From contig NZ_AXDW01000025.1 of assembly GCF_000474945.1 (NCBI RefSeq), forward strand, positions 1 to 36,061: a DNA stretch of 36,061 nucleotides, in the 5' to 3' direction. Shown here piece after piece: positions 22,821-31,408 of this stretch; positions within the stretch are counted from its first letter, which is position 1; every line of letters starts with the position of its first letter. The notes under the pieces were generated by a model. It saw only the letters and a program-made list of their open reading frames with translations, was not told the DNA's origin and ran no database searches. The DNA comes from Solimonas soli DSM 21787 (GTDB taxonomy: Bacteria; Pseudomonadota; Gammaproteobacteria; Nevskiales; Nevskiaceae). Position numbers and translations under genes: made by a program.

Positions 22821-23411
22821 TCAGTGTCCGTCGCCCTTGCCGTTCGCCGCGGCGCTGGCCATGACGATGCGGTCGGTCCAGGCGATGCCGATCGCCGAGA
22901 AAATGAACACGGTGTGGATGATGGTCTGCCACATCACGCCGGTCGGCGTCGATGCGGTGCAGCGCAAGCCGGCGTCGGCGGCGCCGCACAGCGGCAGGCC
23001 GAGCGCGCCGGCTTCGATGAAGGTCTTCAGCAGGTGGATCGAGGAGATGCCGATGATCGCCATCGCCAGCTTCACCTTGAGCACCGAAGCGTTGACGTGG
23101 CTGAGCCATTCCGGCTGGTCCGGATGGCCTTCGAGGTTGAGGCGCGACACGAAGGTCTCGTAGCCGCCGACGATCACCATGACCAGCAGGTTGGAGATCA
23201 TCACCACGTCGATCAGGCCGAGCACGATCAGCATCACCTCCTGCTCGCGCAGCTCCAGCGCGCCGTGGATCAGGTGCCAGAGCTCCTTGACGAACAGGAT
23301 CACGTAGACGCCCTGCGCGACGATCAGGCCGAGATAGAGCGGCAGCTGCAGCCAGCGCGAGGAGAAGATCAGGGCGGGCAAGGGACTGAGGGCTTTCGGC
23401 GCGGCGGACAT
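22821..23411 (-). CDS. YqhA/UPF0114-family integral membrane protein (TIGR00645)
   Basis: A 196-residue inner-membrane protein with about four helices: LYLGLIVAQGVYVILFVKEL, IVLGLIDVVMISNLLVMVIV, VKLAMAIIGISSIHLLKTFI and IIHTVFIFSAIGIAWTDRIV. The GGYETFVSRLNLEGHPDQPEW loop is the family hallmark. Function is not established. ATG 23411 follows an AGGAAG site at correct distance; GTG 23417 is a less likely alternative. It is convergent with the Old Yellow Enzyme gene. Confidence 0.9.
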   Translation of the reverse strand: MSAAPKALSPLPALIFSSRWLQLPLYLGLIVAQGVYVILFVKELWHLIHGALELREQEVMLIVLGLIDVVMISNLLVMVIVGGYETFVSRLNLEGHPDQPEWLSHVNASVLKVKLAMAIIGISSIHLLKTFIEAGALGLPLCGAADAGLRCTASTPTGVMWQTIIHTVFIFSAIGIAWTDRIVMASAAANGKGDGH

Positions 23412-23583
23412 CGGCACTTCCTGAAGGGCAAGAGTGCCGATTCTAGGGGCGGCCCCGGAGCCGCGGAAGCGCCGTCAGCGGCGCATCTCCCTCAGAAGGA
23501 CGAGGCACGGCCGGCCCCGGCCCTATACATGATCGGCTTGCGAACGAGAACCCGGCGGGCCGCGACGGCGATGCCGGGTCCAG

Positions 23584-23605
23584 GGATGACCGGGGGATGA
23601 CCGGG
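23584..23605. repeat. tandem 11-bp repeat upstream of the histidine kinase
   Basis: GGATGACCGGG occurs twice back to back (23584-23594 and 23595-23605), followed by a related GATGTCAGGGG. It lies 20 bases before the kinase start codon. It may be part of a dispersed intergenic repeat or a regulator site. Confidence 0.5.
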
Positions 23606-23625
23606 ATGTCAGGGGAGACGCGGAA

Positions 23626-25464
23626 ATGAAGCTGAGATGGACGCTGCCGGCGCTCGCCGCCGTGCTGGCACTGGCGGGACTCGCGTTCCTGCTCCGCATG
23701 ACGCAGAACGTCGACACCACGCTGCACAACGAGCGCCTGGCCCTGCTGCGCAGCGCCGACAATCTCGACATCGCGCTCAACCGCGCCTTCACGCAGACGC
23801 GCGCCAGCTCGCTGACCGACGCCGCCGCCGACCGCTCGAAGATCACCGCCGAGCTCGGCGCCACGCTCGATGCGCTCGACAAGGGCCCGAAGTCGCTGCG
23901 CGGCCTGAGCCGCGCGCTCGACCAGCGTCTCGATATCTTCCTCGACACCATCGACTCCAAGTTCGAGCTCGGCTTCGACTTCGAGGCGCGCAGCACGCTG
24001 CTCACGCAGCGCGCGATCAACGCGGTCGACGCGGTGCCGGGCCGCATCGCCGACACACTGGCCCTGCTGCCGGCCGGCGCGGCGGACGATCTGCGCACGC
24101 AGCTGACGCAGCTGCAGACACAGATCATCAACTACGGCGTGACGCCGACGCCGACCAACGAGCCGGAAATCCGCGCGACGCTCAACGCGCTCGACACGCT
24201 CGGCGCCGCGCAGCCGGACGCGGTGCGCCAGCGCATGGCCGAGCTGCGCGCGCTGATCGAACCGCTGCTCGCCGACAAGGGCGAGCTGGTGCGCATGTAT
24301 CGCGACTTCCTGTCGCGCCCGACGGCGCCGCAGCTGGAAGCCGTCGAGCAGGCCTACCTCGGCTGGTACGAAGGCCAGCTCGCCGAATCGAACCGCTACC
24401 GCCTGCTGCTCGCCGGCTATGCCGGCGTGCTGCTGCTGGTGCTGGCCTGGCTCGGCCTGCGCCTGCGCCGCAGCTACCGCGAACTGGACCGCGCCAACGC
24501 CGAGCTGTCGCACGCCAACGACCATCTCGAAGACGAGGTCGAGAAGCGCACGCACGAGCTGTCGGCGGCGCTCGACGAGCTGCGCGCCTCGCAGGCGCAG
24601 CTGATCCAGTCGGAGAAGATGGCGTCGCTCGGCCAGATGGTCGCCGGCGTCGCGCACGAGATCAACACGCCGCTCGGCTACGCGCGCAGCAACGCCGAGA
24701 TCGTGCGCACCGCGCTGGCCGACATCCGCCAGCTCTGCGGCGCGCAGCAGAAGGCGCTGCAGCTGCTCACCGACGAGGCGGCGCGCGAGGAGGACGTCGC
24801 GCATGCGCTGTCGACGGCGCAGGCGCTCGGCGAGTCCATCGACGCCGGTGCGCTGACCGACGATCTCGACGGCCTGCTCGCCGACACCGACCACGGCCTG
24901 TCGCAGATCGGCGAGCTGGTGGCGAGCCTCAAGGACTTCTCGCGCGTCGATCGCTCGCGCAGCGATCTGTTCAACGTCAACGACGGCCTCGAATCGGCGC
25001 TGAAGATCTGCAACAACCAGCTCAAGGGCCGCGTCGAGGTGATCCGCCGGTACGGCGCGCTGCCGGCGATCGAGTGCTCGCCCTCGCAGCTCAACCAGGT
25101 CTTCCTCAATCTCATCACCAACGCCAGCCAGGCGATCGGCGAGACCGGCCGCATCTATCTGCATACGCAGGCCGAAGGCGACGGCGTGGCGGTCCGCATC
25201 CTCGACACCGGCAGCGGCATGAGCGAGGCGGTGCGCGCGCGCATTTTCGAGCCGTTCTTCACGACCAAGCCGGTCGGCAAGGGCACCGGCCTCGGCCTGT
25301 CCATCGTCTACCGCATCATCGAAGACCACGGCGGCCGCATCCAGGTGCGTTCGGCGCCCGGCAAGGGCAGCGAGTTCGCCATTCATCTGCCGCTGCGGCA
25401 GCGGCGCGCCGCCACCGACGGCGCGACACAGGCGGCCGACGCCATGGAAGCGGTCGCCGCGTGA
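23626..25464 (+). CDS. membrane-bound sensor histidine kinase
   Basis: A 612-residue hybrid-free kinase. Membrane helix 1 is at about 5-24 and helix 2 at about 259-280. Between them is a ~230-residue all-helical periplasmic sensor domain, like the DAHL type. A coiled coil (about 283-330) leads to the HisKA box with H344 in [20 protein letters not shown]. The ATPase domain shows [10 protein letters not shown] (N box), DTGSGM (G1), [10 protein letters not shown] and [17 protein letters not shown]. The signal is unknown. A GGGAGA ribosome site precedes the ATG. The response regulator gene follows after 25 bp, so the two form an operon. Confidence 0.92.
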   Translation: MKLRWTLPALAAVLALAGLAFLLRMTQNVDTTLHNERLALLRSADNLDIALNRAFTQTRASSLTDAAADRSKITAELGATLDALDKGPKSLRGLSRALDQRLDIFLDTIDSKFELGFDFEARSTLLTQRAINAVDAVPGRIADTLALLPAGAADDLRTQLTQLQTQIINYGVTPTPTNEPEIRATLNALDTLGAAQPDAVRQRMAELRALIEPLLADKGELVRMYRDFLSRPTAPQLEAVEQAYLGWYEGQLAESNRYRLLLAGYAGVLLLVLAWLGLRLRRSYRELDRANAELSHANDHLEDEVEKRTHELSAALDELRASQAQLIQSEKMASLGQMVAGVAHEINTPLGYARSNAEIVRTALADIRQLCGAQQKALQLLTDEAAREEDVAHALSTAQALGESIDAGALTDDLDGLLADTDHGLSQIGELVASLKDFSRVDRSRSDLFNVNDGLESALKICNNQLKGRVEVIRRYGALPAIECSPSQLNQVFLNLITNASQAIGETGRIYLHTQAEGDGVAVRILDTGSGMSEAVRARIFEPFFTTKPVGKGTGLGLSIVYRIIEDHGGRIQVRSAPGKGSEFAIHLPLRQRRAATDGATQAADAMEAVAA

Positions 25465-25489
25465 TTCCCTCCCCCGACAAGGACGCCGA

Positions 25490-26434
25490 ATGAGCGAGTC
25501 CCTCCCCGCCAGGGCCCGCGTGCTGTTCGTCGACGACGAACCGCGCGTGCTGACGACGATGCGCATCCTGTTCCGCAGCCGCTACGAGCTGTTCTTCGCC
25601 GAAAGCGGCAGCGCCGCGCTGGAGCTGCTGAAGACGCAGCCGGTCGACGTGATCGTCAGCGATCAGCGCATGCCCGGCATGACCGGCATCGAGCTGCTGC
25701 GCGCGGCGCGCGAACTGAATCCGCAGGCGATGCGCATCCTGCTCACCGGCTACTCCGACCTCAATGCCATCATCGGCTCGATCAACGAGGGCGAGATCTT
25801 CCGCTTCGTCAACAAGCCGTGGTCGAACGAGGACCTGACGACAACGGTGGCGCGCGCCGTCAGCGCCGCGCGCGCCACGCAGGCCGTGGCCCGCAGGAGC
25901 GACGACGCTCCGGCACCGACCGCCGCCGCCGCGCCCGGCGTGCTGGTGCTCGACGACGATCCGCAGGTGCCACCGAAGATCCAGGCGATTCTCGGCGGCG
26001 ATTTCCGCGTGTTCGGCGCGCGCACCATGGAAGACGCCGTCGGGCATCTCGAGCGCGAGCCGATCGGCGTGGTGATCTCGGACACGCGCGTGCAGGACAA
26101 CCCGGTGGTCGCGCTGATCGGCACGCTCAAGCAGCATCGCCCCGAGCTGGTCTCCGTGATCCTCACCGAACGCGCCGACGCCGGCAGCGCGATCGACCTC
26201 ATCAACCAGGGCCAGATCTACCGCTTCATCACCAAGCCGATCCATGACAGCCAGTGCAAGATCGCGGTGAATTCGGCGCTCAAGCAGCACCAGCGTCTGG
26301 CGCAGAGTCCGGAGCTGACGCAGCGTTACGAAGTCGAGCGGGCGCCGCAACCGCCGCCGGGCAGCGTGCCGGCGAACGCCGGCCTGCTGGAGCGCGTGAA
26401 AACCTTGCGAAGCTGGGTGAAGCGCTGGGTGTGA
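25490..26434 (+). CDS. response regulator with two receiver domains and no output domain
   Basis: A 314-residue protein. Receiver 1 (about 10-125): D15/D16, phospho-acceptor D58 in VSDQRMPG, T86 and K109 in RFVNKPW. Receiver 2 (about 150-265): D155-D157, acceptor D198 in VVISDTRV, and K249 in RFITKPI. The second has an unusual SDTRVQDNP after the acceptor, lacking the usual MPxMDG turn, so its phosphorylation may differ. No DNA-binding, GGDEF, EAL or HD domain follows. The C-terminal 50 residues are a Pro-rich linker and a basic end (WVKRWV). It probably passes phosphate on or controls a partner by protein contact. AAGGA ribosome site is present. Confidence 0.9.
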   Translation: MSESLPARARVLFVDDEPRVLTTMRILFRSRYELFFAESGSAALELLKTQPVDVIVSDQRMPGMTGIELLRAARELNPQAMRILLTGYSDLNAIIGSINEGEIFRFVNKPWSNEDLTTTVARAVSAARATQAVARRSDDAPAPTAAAAPGVLVLDDDPQVPPKIQAILGGDFRVFGARTMEDAVGHLEREPIGVVISDTRVQDNPVVALIGTLKQHRPELVSVILTERADAGSAIDLINQGQIYRFITKPIHDSQCKIAVNSALKQHQRLAQSPELTQRYEVERAPQPPPGSVPANAGLLERVKTLRSWVKRWV

Positions 26435-26679
26435 GGGCCCGGCTGTCGGCTCGCGGCGGCCTTGCGCAATCCGGGCCTCGATTTCGCCTTGCGGCGACCG
26501 ACCTCTCTTTGCTTGCGTAAGGAACAGTACCTGGCGCGACAGCGCGAAATCGGCGCCTCATTGGCAAAGCGCAGCGGAAGTCACGGCGCACCCCGCGCTC
26601 TCATGCAAACAGATGAAGCCCGGCCGCACGCGCCCGCCTACTGTCCGATGCTGAATCCGTCAGTGAGGAGAAGCCGGCG

Positions 26680-27801
26680 ATGAGCACCGACAACCACGCC
26701 GTCCGCGACGTCGTATCCGGCGTCGTGTGGGACGAGTTCTGCGAGTCGCTGAAGCGCGCCGGACAGCAGATCCTGCGGCCCGAGGCGCCGAGCGATCCGC
26801 TCGATCGTGCCGAGGGCTGGCGTTATCTGACACGACTGCTGCGCATCGGCCTGGAGATGCATCTCGAGTTCGCCGATCCGGATTTCCCCGGCTTTTTCCT
26901 GCCCTCGCACGAGACCGGCAAGATCGGCGCCGACAATCCGGACAATGCCTACGCCTTCGCCAAGATCAGCGGCCGCAACGAGTATGTGATCCGCGGCACG
27001 CGCGGCACGGTGTTCTACCTGTCGATGCGTTCGCAGAAAGGCGGCTACGAGACCAACGGCAAGATGGAGGAGACCGGCTTCGTCGACGCCAAGGACCTGC
27101 ACTATGGTCCGAACGGCGAATTCGAAATCCAGGTGAGCGCCAACAAGCCGGCGAAGGGCGACTGGCTGCGCATCGAGCCGGACAGCAACGCCATCGTCGT
27201 GCGCCAGACCTTCCTCGACCGCAAGGCCGAGAAGCCGGCGACGCTGTCGATCGCGCGCGTCGGCAGCGACGCGCAGCCGGCGCCGCTGTCGGCCGAGCGC
27301 ATCCAGGCCTCGCTGCGCAATACCGCGAACTTCGTCAACGGCACGGCGACCGTGTTCGCCAACTGGGCGCAGAGCTATCTGCCGCACAGCAACGAACTGC
27401 CGCCCGCCGATCAGGCGGTCTGCCAGGCGACCGGCGGCGACCCCAACATCTTCTACTACCACTCGCACTGGAAGCTCGCGCCGGACGAGGCGCTCGTCAT
27501 CCGCATTCCGCGCATTCCCGAGTGCCGCTACTGGAACCTGCAGATCAACAACTGGTGGATGGAATCGCTCGACTACCGCTATCACCGCATCCACCTCAAC
27601 AGCCACGGCGCACGGCTCAACGCCGATGGCAGCTGCGCGATCGTGCTCTCGCATCGCGACCCGCGCCACGCCAACTGGCTGGAAACGGCCGGCCACGACA
27701 ACGGCACGATGTGCATGCGCTGGGTCGGCGCCAGGGAAGCCGTGCACCCGACGACGCAGGTCATCAAGTACGGCGAACTGCAGAAGGCACTCGCGGCATG
27801 A
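26680..27801 (+). CDS. DUF1214-domain protein
   Basis: A 373-residue cytoplasmic protein without a signal peptide. The C-terminal part (about 260-370) matches DUF1214: HWKLAPDEALVIRIPRIPEC, YWNLQINNWWMESLDYR and the final NWLETAGH plus GTMCMRW. The family recurs in lipid, steroid and alkane degradation regions but has no proven reaction. GAGGAG precedes the start. The stop overlaps the sulfotransferase start as ATGA, so the pair is translationally coupled. The 245 bp upstream hold an imperfect GGCCCGG/CCGGGCC pairing but no convincing promoter. Confidence 0.88.
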   Translation: MSTDNHAVRDVVSGVVWDEFCESLKRAGQQILRPEAPSDPLDRAEGWRYLTRLLRIGLEMHLEFADPDFPGFFLPSHETGKIGADNPDNAYAFAKISGRNEYVIRGTRGTVFYLSMRSQKGGYETNGKMEETGFVDAKDLHYGPNGEFEIQVSANKPAKGDWLRIEPDSNAIVVRQTFLDRKAEKPATLSIARVGSDAQPAPLSAERIQASLRNTANFVNGTATVFANWAQSYLPHSNELPPADQAVCQATGGDPNIFYYHSHWKLAPDEALVIRIPRIPECRYWNLQINNWWMESLDYRYHRIHLNSHGARLNADGSCAIVLSHRDPRHANWLETAGHDNGTMCMRWVGAREAVHPTTQVIKYGELQKALAA

Positions 27802-28973
27802 GCAGCACGACCTTCGTCGCCGATGCGCTGATCGCCGATGCGCGCGCCGCCGCCGGCGGCCTTGCCGACTTCGGGGCACCGCCCCTGCGGCCGGCGCTCG
27901 ACGAGCTGTGCGCGTCGCTCGATCGCGAAGCGAAGCTGTCCGACACCGGGCGCTACCTGTTGCGCCAGAAGATCGTCACGCAGCTCGCCAACCGTCTGCG
28001 CATCGAGGACTACTTCGCGAAGCATCCGCAGATCGCGCAGGAACAGATCGCGGCGCCGGTCGTCATCGTCGGCCTGCCGCGTACCGGCACCACCAAGCTG
28101 CATCGCCTGCTGTCGCGCGATCCGCGCTTCTACTGGATGTCGTTCTGGGAATCGCAGTTTCCGGTGCCCTTCGACGGCGAGACGCTGGCCGAGCCGGCGC
28201 TGCGCATCAAGGAAGGCCGCGCGCTCTGCGAACTGATGACGACGGCGATGCCCAAGCTCGCCGCCATCCATCCGATGTACGCCGACGAGGCCGACGAGGA
28301 GGCGATGCTCACCGAGCATACGCTGATGTCCTCGTTCAATGCCTATGCCGACGTGCCCGCCTACATGCGCTGGCTCGATGCGCAGGAGCAGACGCCGGTC
28401 TACGAGTTCCTGCGCCGCGGCCTGCAGTTCCTGCAGTGGCAGAAGCGCCAGCGCGGCATCGTCGCCGAGCGCTGGATCCTGAAGGCGCCGCATCATCTGC
28501 TGCGCATGGATATCGTGCTCAAGGTGTTCCCCGGTGCACGGGTGATCCAGACCCATCGCGACCCGCGCCAGAGCATCCCGTCGATCGCCAGCTTCATCCA
28601 CGCGCTGTGGTGCATCTACAGCGAACAGGCGAGCGAGCTGCGCGCCGGTGCCGAGTGGAGCCTGCTGATGCAGCGCGCGCTGAACCACGCGATGAGGGTG
28701 CGCGAGCGCGCGCCGCGGCAGTTCTTCGACGTGCAGTTCCGCGACACCGTCAAGCGGCCGATGGAGGTCGTGCGCGAGATCTACGCCTGGCTCGGCCTGC
28801 CGCTGCCGGCCGACGCCGAGCGCGCGATGCGCGAGTGGCTGGCCGCCGACGAGAAGGCGCACCAGGGCGGCCACGGCTACACGGCGGCGCAGTTCGGGCT
28901 TTCCGATGCGCAGCTCGACCGCGACTTCGCGGCGTACCGGGCGAAGCACATCGAGGCGCCGGCCGCGGCTTGA
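27798..28973 (+). CDS. sulfotransferase-family protein
   Basis: A 391-residue protein of the sulfotransferase_3 type. The PAPS phosphate loop is G92-L-P-R-T-G-T-T-K100-L, and the 3'-phosphate site is in RVIQTHRDPRQSIPS. Between them is the acidic, helical substrate region. The end (LDRDFAAYRAKHIEA) is typical of a group of proteobacterial and mycobacterial homologues found in steroid and lipid gene clusters. It may act on a hydroxylated lipid or steroid with PAPS as donor. Start and coupling follow from the ATGA overlap with the DUF1214 gene. Confidence 0.9.
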   Translation: MSSTTFVADALIADARAAAGGLADFGAPPLRPALDELCASLDREAKLSDTGRYLLRQKIVTQLANRLRIEDYFAKHPQIAQEQIAAPVVIVGLPRTGTTKLHRLLSRDPRFYWMSFWESQFPVPFDGETLAEPALRIKEGRALCELMTTAMPKLAAIHPMYADEADEEAMLTEHTLMSSFNAYADVPAYMRWLDAQEQTPVYEFLRRGLQFLQWQKRQRGIVAERWILKAPHHLLRMDIVLKVFPGARVIQTHRDPRQSIPSIASFIHALWCIYSEQASELRAGAEWSLLMQRALNHAMRVRERAPRQFFDVQFRDTVKRPMEVVREIYAWLGLPLPADAERAMREWLAADEKAHQGGHGYTAAQFGLSDAQLDRDFAAYRAKHIEAPAAA

Positions 28974-28983
28974 AGCTTTTGTT

Positions 28984-29094
28984 CCTCTCCCCTCGAACGA
29001 GGGGAGAGGTCAGGTGAGGGGCCGCCTGATCGAGCGTCGCGGCGAGTGACGCCCCCCTCACCCCGACCCGCTCCCCTCGTCCGGGGGGAGCGGG
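28984..29094. repeat. palindromic intergenic repeat (BIME/REP-like)
   Basis: Two perfect hairpins in the gap between the sulfotransferase and the SDR: a 12-bp stem with a 2-nt loop (28984-28995, 28998-29009) and a 10-bp stem (29067-29076, 29085-29094). The intervening parts also pair over a long range (ggtgagggg near 29013 with cccctcacc near 29055), so the whole 111 bp is a large imperfect palindrome. The cctctcccctcg...gaggggagagg and ctcaccccgacccgctcccctc sequences look like the dispersed CCCTCTCCCC repeats of many proteobacteria. A partial copy (tctcccctcgtgcagagacagagg) lies at 22787-22810. Confidence 0.75.
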
Positions 29095-29119
29095 AGAACA
29101 ACAACGAGAGGAGAGAGAA

Positions 29120-29905
29120 ATGCTGCTGAAGGACAAGGTCGTCGTCGTTTCCGGCATCGGCCCGGGACTGGGTGTGAAGCTCGCCATCGAGGCGGCGCGC
29201 GAAGGCGCGCGTGGCGTCGTCGTCGCGGCGCGTTCCGCCGACAAGCTCGACGACGCCGAGGCACGCATCCAGTTGCTCGGCGTGAAGACCGAGGTCGTCA
29301 AGCAGACCTGCGACATCACCCAGCGCGCGCAGTGCGATGCGCTGGCGGCGCTGGCGGCGAAGCGCTTCGGCAAGGTCGATGCGCTGGTCAACAGCGCCTT
29401 CGTGCACGGCGAGATGGACTTCGCCTCGACCGCCAATCTCGACGGCTGGCGCGAGGTCATCGACACCAACCTGCTCGGCACGCTGCGCCTGACGCAGGCG
29501 ACGATTCCGCACATGGGCAAGGGCGGCGCCATCGTCATGATCAACACCATGGCGGTGCGCAAGATTCCGCCGCTCGGCGAGGCCGGCTACGCGGCGTCGA
29601 AGGCGGCGCTCGCCAATTCCGTGAAATGGCTGGCGCGCGAGCTGGGGCCGAAGGGCATCCGCGTCAACAGCGTGCACATGGGCTGGATGTGGGGCGCGCC
29701 GGTGCGGGGTTACATGGAGTGGCAGGCCAAGGAGCAGGGCGTGCCGCTCGAACAGCTGAAGGCGCATATCGCCGCCGACATTCCGCTCGGCGAGATTCCG
29801 ACCGACGACGACTGCGCGAAGGCGGCGCTGTTCATGGTGTCCGACTATGCGGCGGCGGTGACCGGCGCGGCGCTCGACGCCAACGGCGGCGCCTACATGC
29901 CCTGA
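29120..29905 (+). CDS. short-chain dehydrogenase/reductase (SDR)
   Basis: A 261-residue classical SDR. The dinucleotide motif is SGIGPGLG (11-18), a variant of TGxxxGIG. Then come NSAF at 91-94 in place of NNAG, N117, and the active-site Y157-A-A-S-K161. The catalytic Ser is not at its usual place: the strand reads INTMAVRK, with Thr143 where Ser is expected (14 residues before Tyr rather than 13). Thr may substitute. GGMxMP-type C-terminus is missing; it ends ANGGAYMP. Substrate unknown; steroid or lipid alcohol dehydrogenase is suggested by the neighbours. GAGAGGAGAGAG upstream is a strong ribosome site. Confidence 0.9.
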   Translation: MLLKDKVVVVSGIGPGLGVKLAIEAAREGARGVVVAARSADKLDDAEARIQLLGVKTEVVKQTCDITQRAQCDALAALAAKRFGKVDALVNSAFVHGEMDFASTANLDGWREVIDTNLLGTLRLTQATIPHMGKGGAIVMINTMAVRKIPPLGEAGYAASKAALANSVKWLARELGPKGIRVNSVHMGWMWGAPVRGYMEWQAKEQGVPLEQLKAHIAADIPLGEIPTDDDCAKAALFMVSDYAAAVTGAALDANGGAYMP

Positions 29906-29950
29906 GCCGCAGAGCGGCGGCGCTCCCGCCGGGGGCGCCGCCGCGAGCCG

Positions 29951-30312
29951 CACGGAAAAGATCATCCACTTCCCGTGGCGCGATGCCGCCACGCCGGCCG
30001 ATGCCCGGGGAGCGCCCTGCGCGGCAACTCGCGCCGCGTTTGGCCGCGGCCGGCGTGCATGCCGCCCGTCTCAATCTCGGCGACGACGCGGTGCGCGACA
30101 GCGAGCCGCTGCGCCGGCGCGTGCTCGCGCCGCAACCGGACGCGCCGGCGATCGGCACCATCGTCGAAGAGTGTTTTCCGCGCGAGGCGCTGCATGATCT
30201 GTGCGTCTTCTTCGACGCGGCGGGCGACGAGACGCGCTTCAAGGCCAACCTCGAGCGCATGATGACGAGCGTGCACCGCTTCATTGATCCGGGCACACGA
30301 TCGACGTGCTGA
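29951..30312 (+). pseudogene. frameshifted small gene, EthD-like remnant
   Basis: One frame reads TEKIIHFPWRDAATPAD, with ACG where a start ATG would be expected. After a frameshift near 30000 another frame continues RQLAPRLAAAGVHAARLNLG, then LHDLCVFFDAAGDETRFKAN, and stops at 30310-30312. Together they look like one short alpha/beta protein resembling the EthD-like proteins of steroid/lipid clusters. Missing start and frameshift suggest a pseudogene; a sequencing error could also explain the shift. The family assignment is tentative. Confidence 0.45.
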
Positions 30313-30314
30313 TC

Positions 30315-30334
30315 AGCAGCCGGTGCCGGCTGCT
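30315..30334. terminator. hairpin after the flavin reductase gene
   Basis: A perfect 9-bp stem (agcagccgg / ccggctgct, 2-nt loop) abuts the stop codon of the minus-strand flavin reductase. No T-run follows on the minus strand. It may end or stabilise the transcript. Confidence 0.35.
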
Positions 30335-31321
30335 CTAGGACGCCTTCTTGTGTTCCTGCGGCGGCGCCTGCCAGATCGCGGCGGCCGTCGGGTCGATTTC
30401 GCCAAGCAGGCGGTTGAGCAGGGATTTCAGCACCGGCGCATCCGGGCCGAGGCGTTCGAGCACCTGTGATTCCAGGGCCTTGGCGCGCGAGATCAGGTCG
30501 AGCGCGACTTCGCGGCCGCGCGGCGTCAGCTCGTAGGCGATGCCGTCCGCGGTGCGCGCGGCGGCGAGGCCGTTGCCGACCAGCGAATCCAGCGCCTGCT
30601 TGCGACGGTCGTCGAGCACGCCGGCCATGCCTTCGGCCAGCTCGCTGTCGGTGATGACGGGCTTGAGCGTCAGCGTCGACAGCACGTAGAACTCCATGTC
30701 GCTGAGGTGCTGCGCGTCGAGCGCGGCGCGCAGCTGCGCGAAGAAGCGGAAGTGACTGCGGCCGAGCAGATAGCCGAGGAAATCCTCCGAGAAGCTGCCG
30801 GCCAGATGCGCGGCGCGCGGCTTCACGTCCGGTGCGTCGCGCCGCGTGGCGTGCGCATAGCGGCCGCCGTGGAAGACCAGCGGCGCGGTCTCGGTGCGGT
30901 CGAAGGCGAGCACCTCGCCGACGAAGATCAGGTGATCGCCGCCCTCGTACTGGAATGCGGTGCGGCACTGGAAGCGCGCCATGCAGCCGCGCAGCAAGGG
31001 CACGCCGCCGGTGCCGCTCTCGACGTCGAGGCCGGCGAACTTGTCGATGCCGCGCGTCGCGAAGCGCGCCGACAGCGATTCCTGGTCGGTGGCGAGCACG
31101 TGCACCGCCCAGTGTTCGGCCTTGCGGAAGGCGCCCAGGCTCGCCGAGGTGTTGGCGAGGCTCCACAGCACCAGCGGCGGATTCAGCGAGACCGAGTTGA
31201 AGCTGTTGGCGGTCAGCCCGAGCGGCACGCCCTCGGCGGTGCGCGCGGTGATGATGGTCACGCCGGTCGTGAAGGCACCTAGCGCCTTGCGGAACTCGAC
31301 GGGATCGAAGCTCTGCGTCAT
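30335..31321 (-). CDS. flavin reductase of a two-component monooxygenase, with MarR-like C-terminal domain
   Basis: A 328-residue protein. Residues about 8-165 are the HpaC/ActVB-type flavin reductase fold (FRKALGAFTTGVTIITART, GLTANSFNSVSLNPPLVLWS, DHLIFVGEVLAF), which makes free reduced FMN or FAD for a partner oxygenase. From about 190 a winged-helix MarR-like domain follows (YVLSTLTLKPVITDSELAEG, LVGNGLAAARTADGIAYELT, TPRGREVALDL). The same two-domain build is known for the reductase C1 of p-hydroxyphenylacetate hydroxylase, where the ligand stimulates the reductase through this tail. The partner oxygenase is not in the window. Confidence 0.88.
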   Translation of the reverse strand: MTQSFDPVEFRKALGAFTTGVTIITARTAEGVPLGLTANSFNSVSLNPPLVLWSLANTSASLGAFRKAEHWAVHVLATDQESLSARFATRGIDKFAGLDVESGTGGVPLLRGCMARFQCRTAFQYEGGDHLIFVGEVLAFDRTETAPLVFHGGRYAHATRRDAPDVKPRAAHLAGSFSEDFLGYLLGRSHFRFFAQLRAALDAQHLSDMEFYVLSTLTLKPVITDSELAEGMAGVLDDRRKQALDSLVGNGLAAARTADGIAYELTPRGREVALDLISRAKALESQVLERLGPDAPVLKSLLNRLLGEIDPTAAAIWQAPPQEHKKAS

Positions 31322-31344
31322 CGCCGCCCCGAGGCGCGGCGCGC

Positions 31345-31382
31345 GTCAAAAGAACCCGCGCGGCCGAGGAGGCCGACCGCGC
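31345..31382 (-). terminator. probable terminator of the DUF1302 gene
   Basis: On the minus strand a GC-rich imperfect stem with core GGCC-tcctc-GGCC and flanking GCGCGG/GCGCG is followed by GGTTCTTTTG. It lies 27 bases past the stop of the DUF1302 gene and before the flavin reductase start. Confidence 0.5.
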
Positions 31383-31408
31383 AGGTCGCGACCGGCCACG
31401 TCGCCGGC

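Noticed and set aside
26435-26679. Possible promoter or small gene before the DUF1214 gene.
   Set aside because: No frame has coding character and no sigma-70 or sigma-54 spacing fits. Only a loose GGCCCGG/CCGGGCC pairing is visible.
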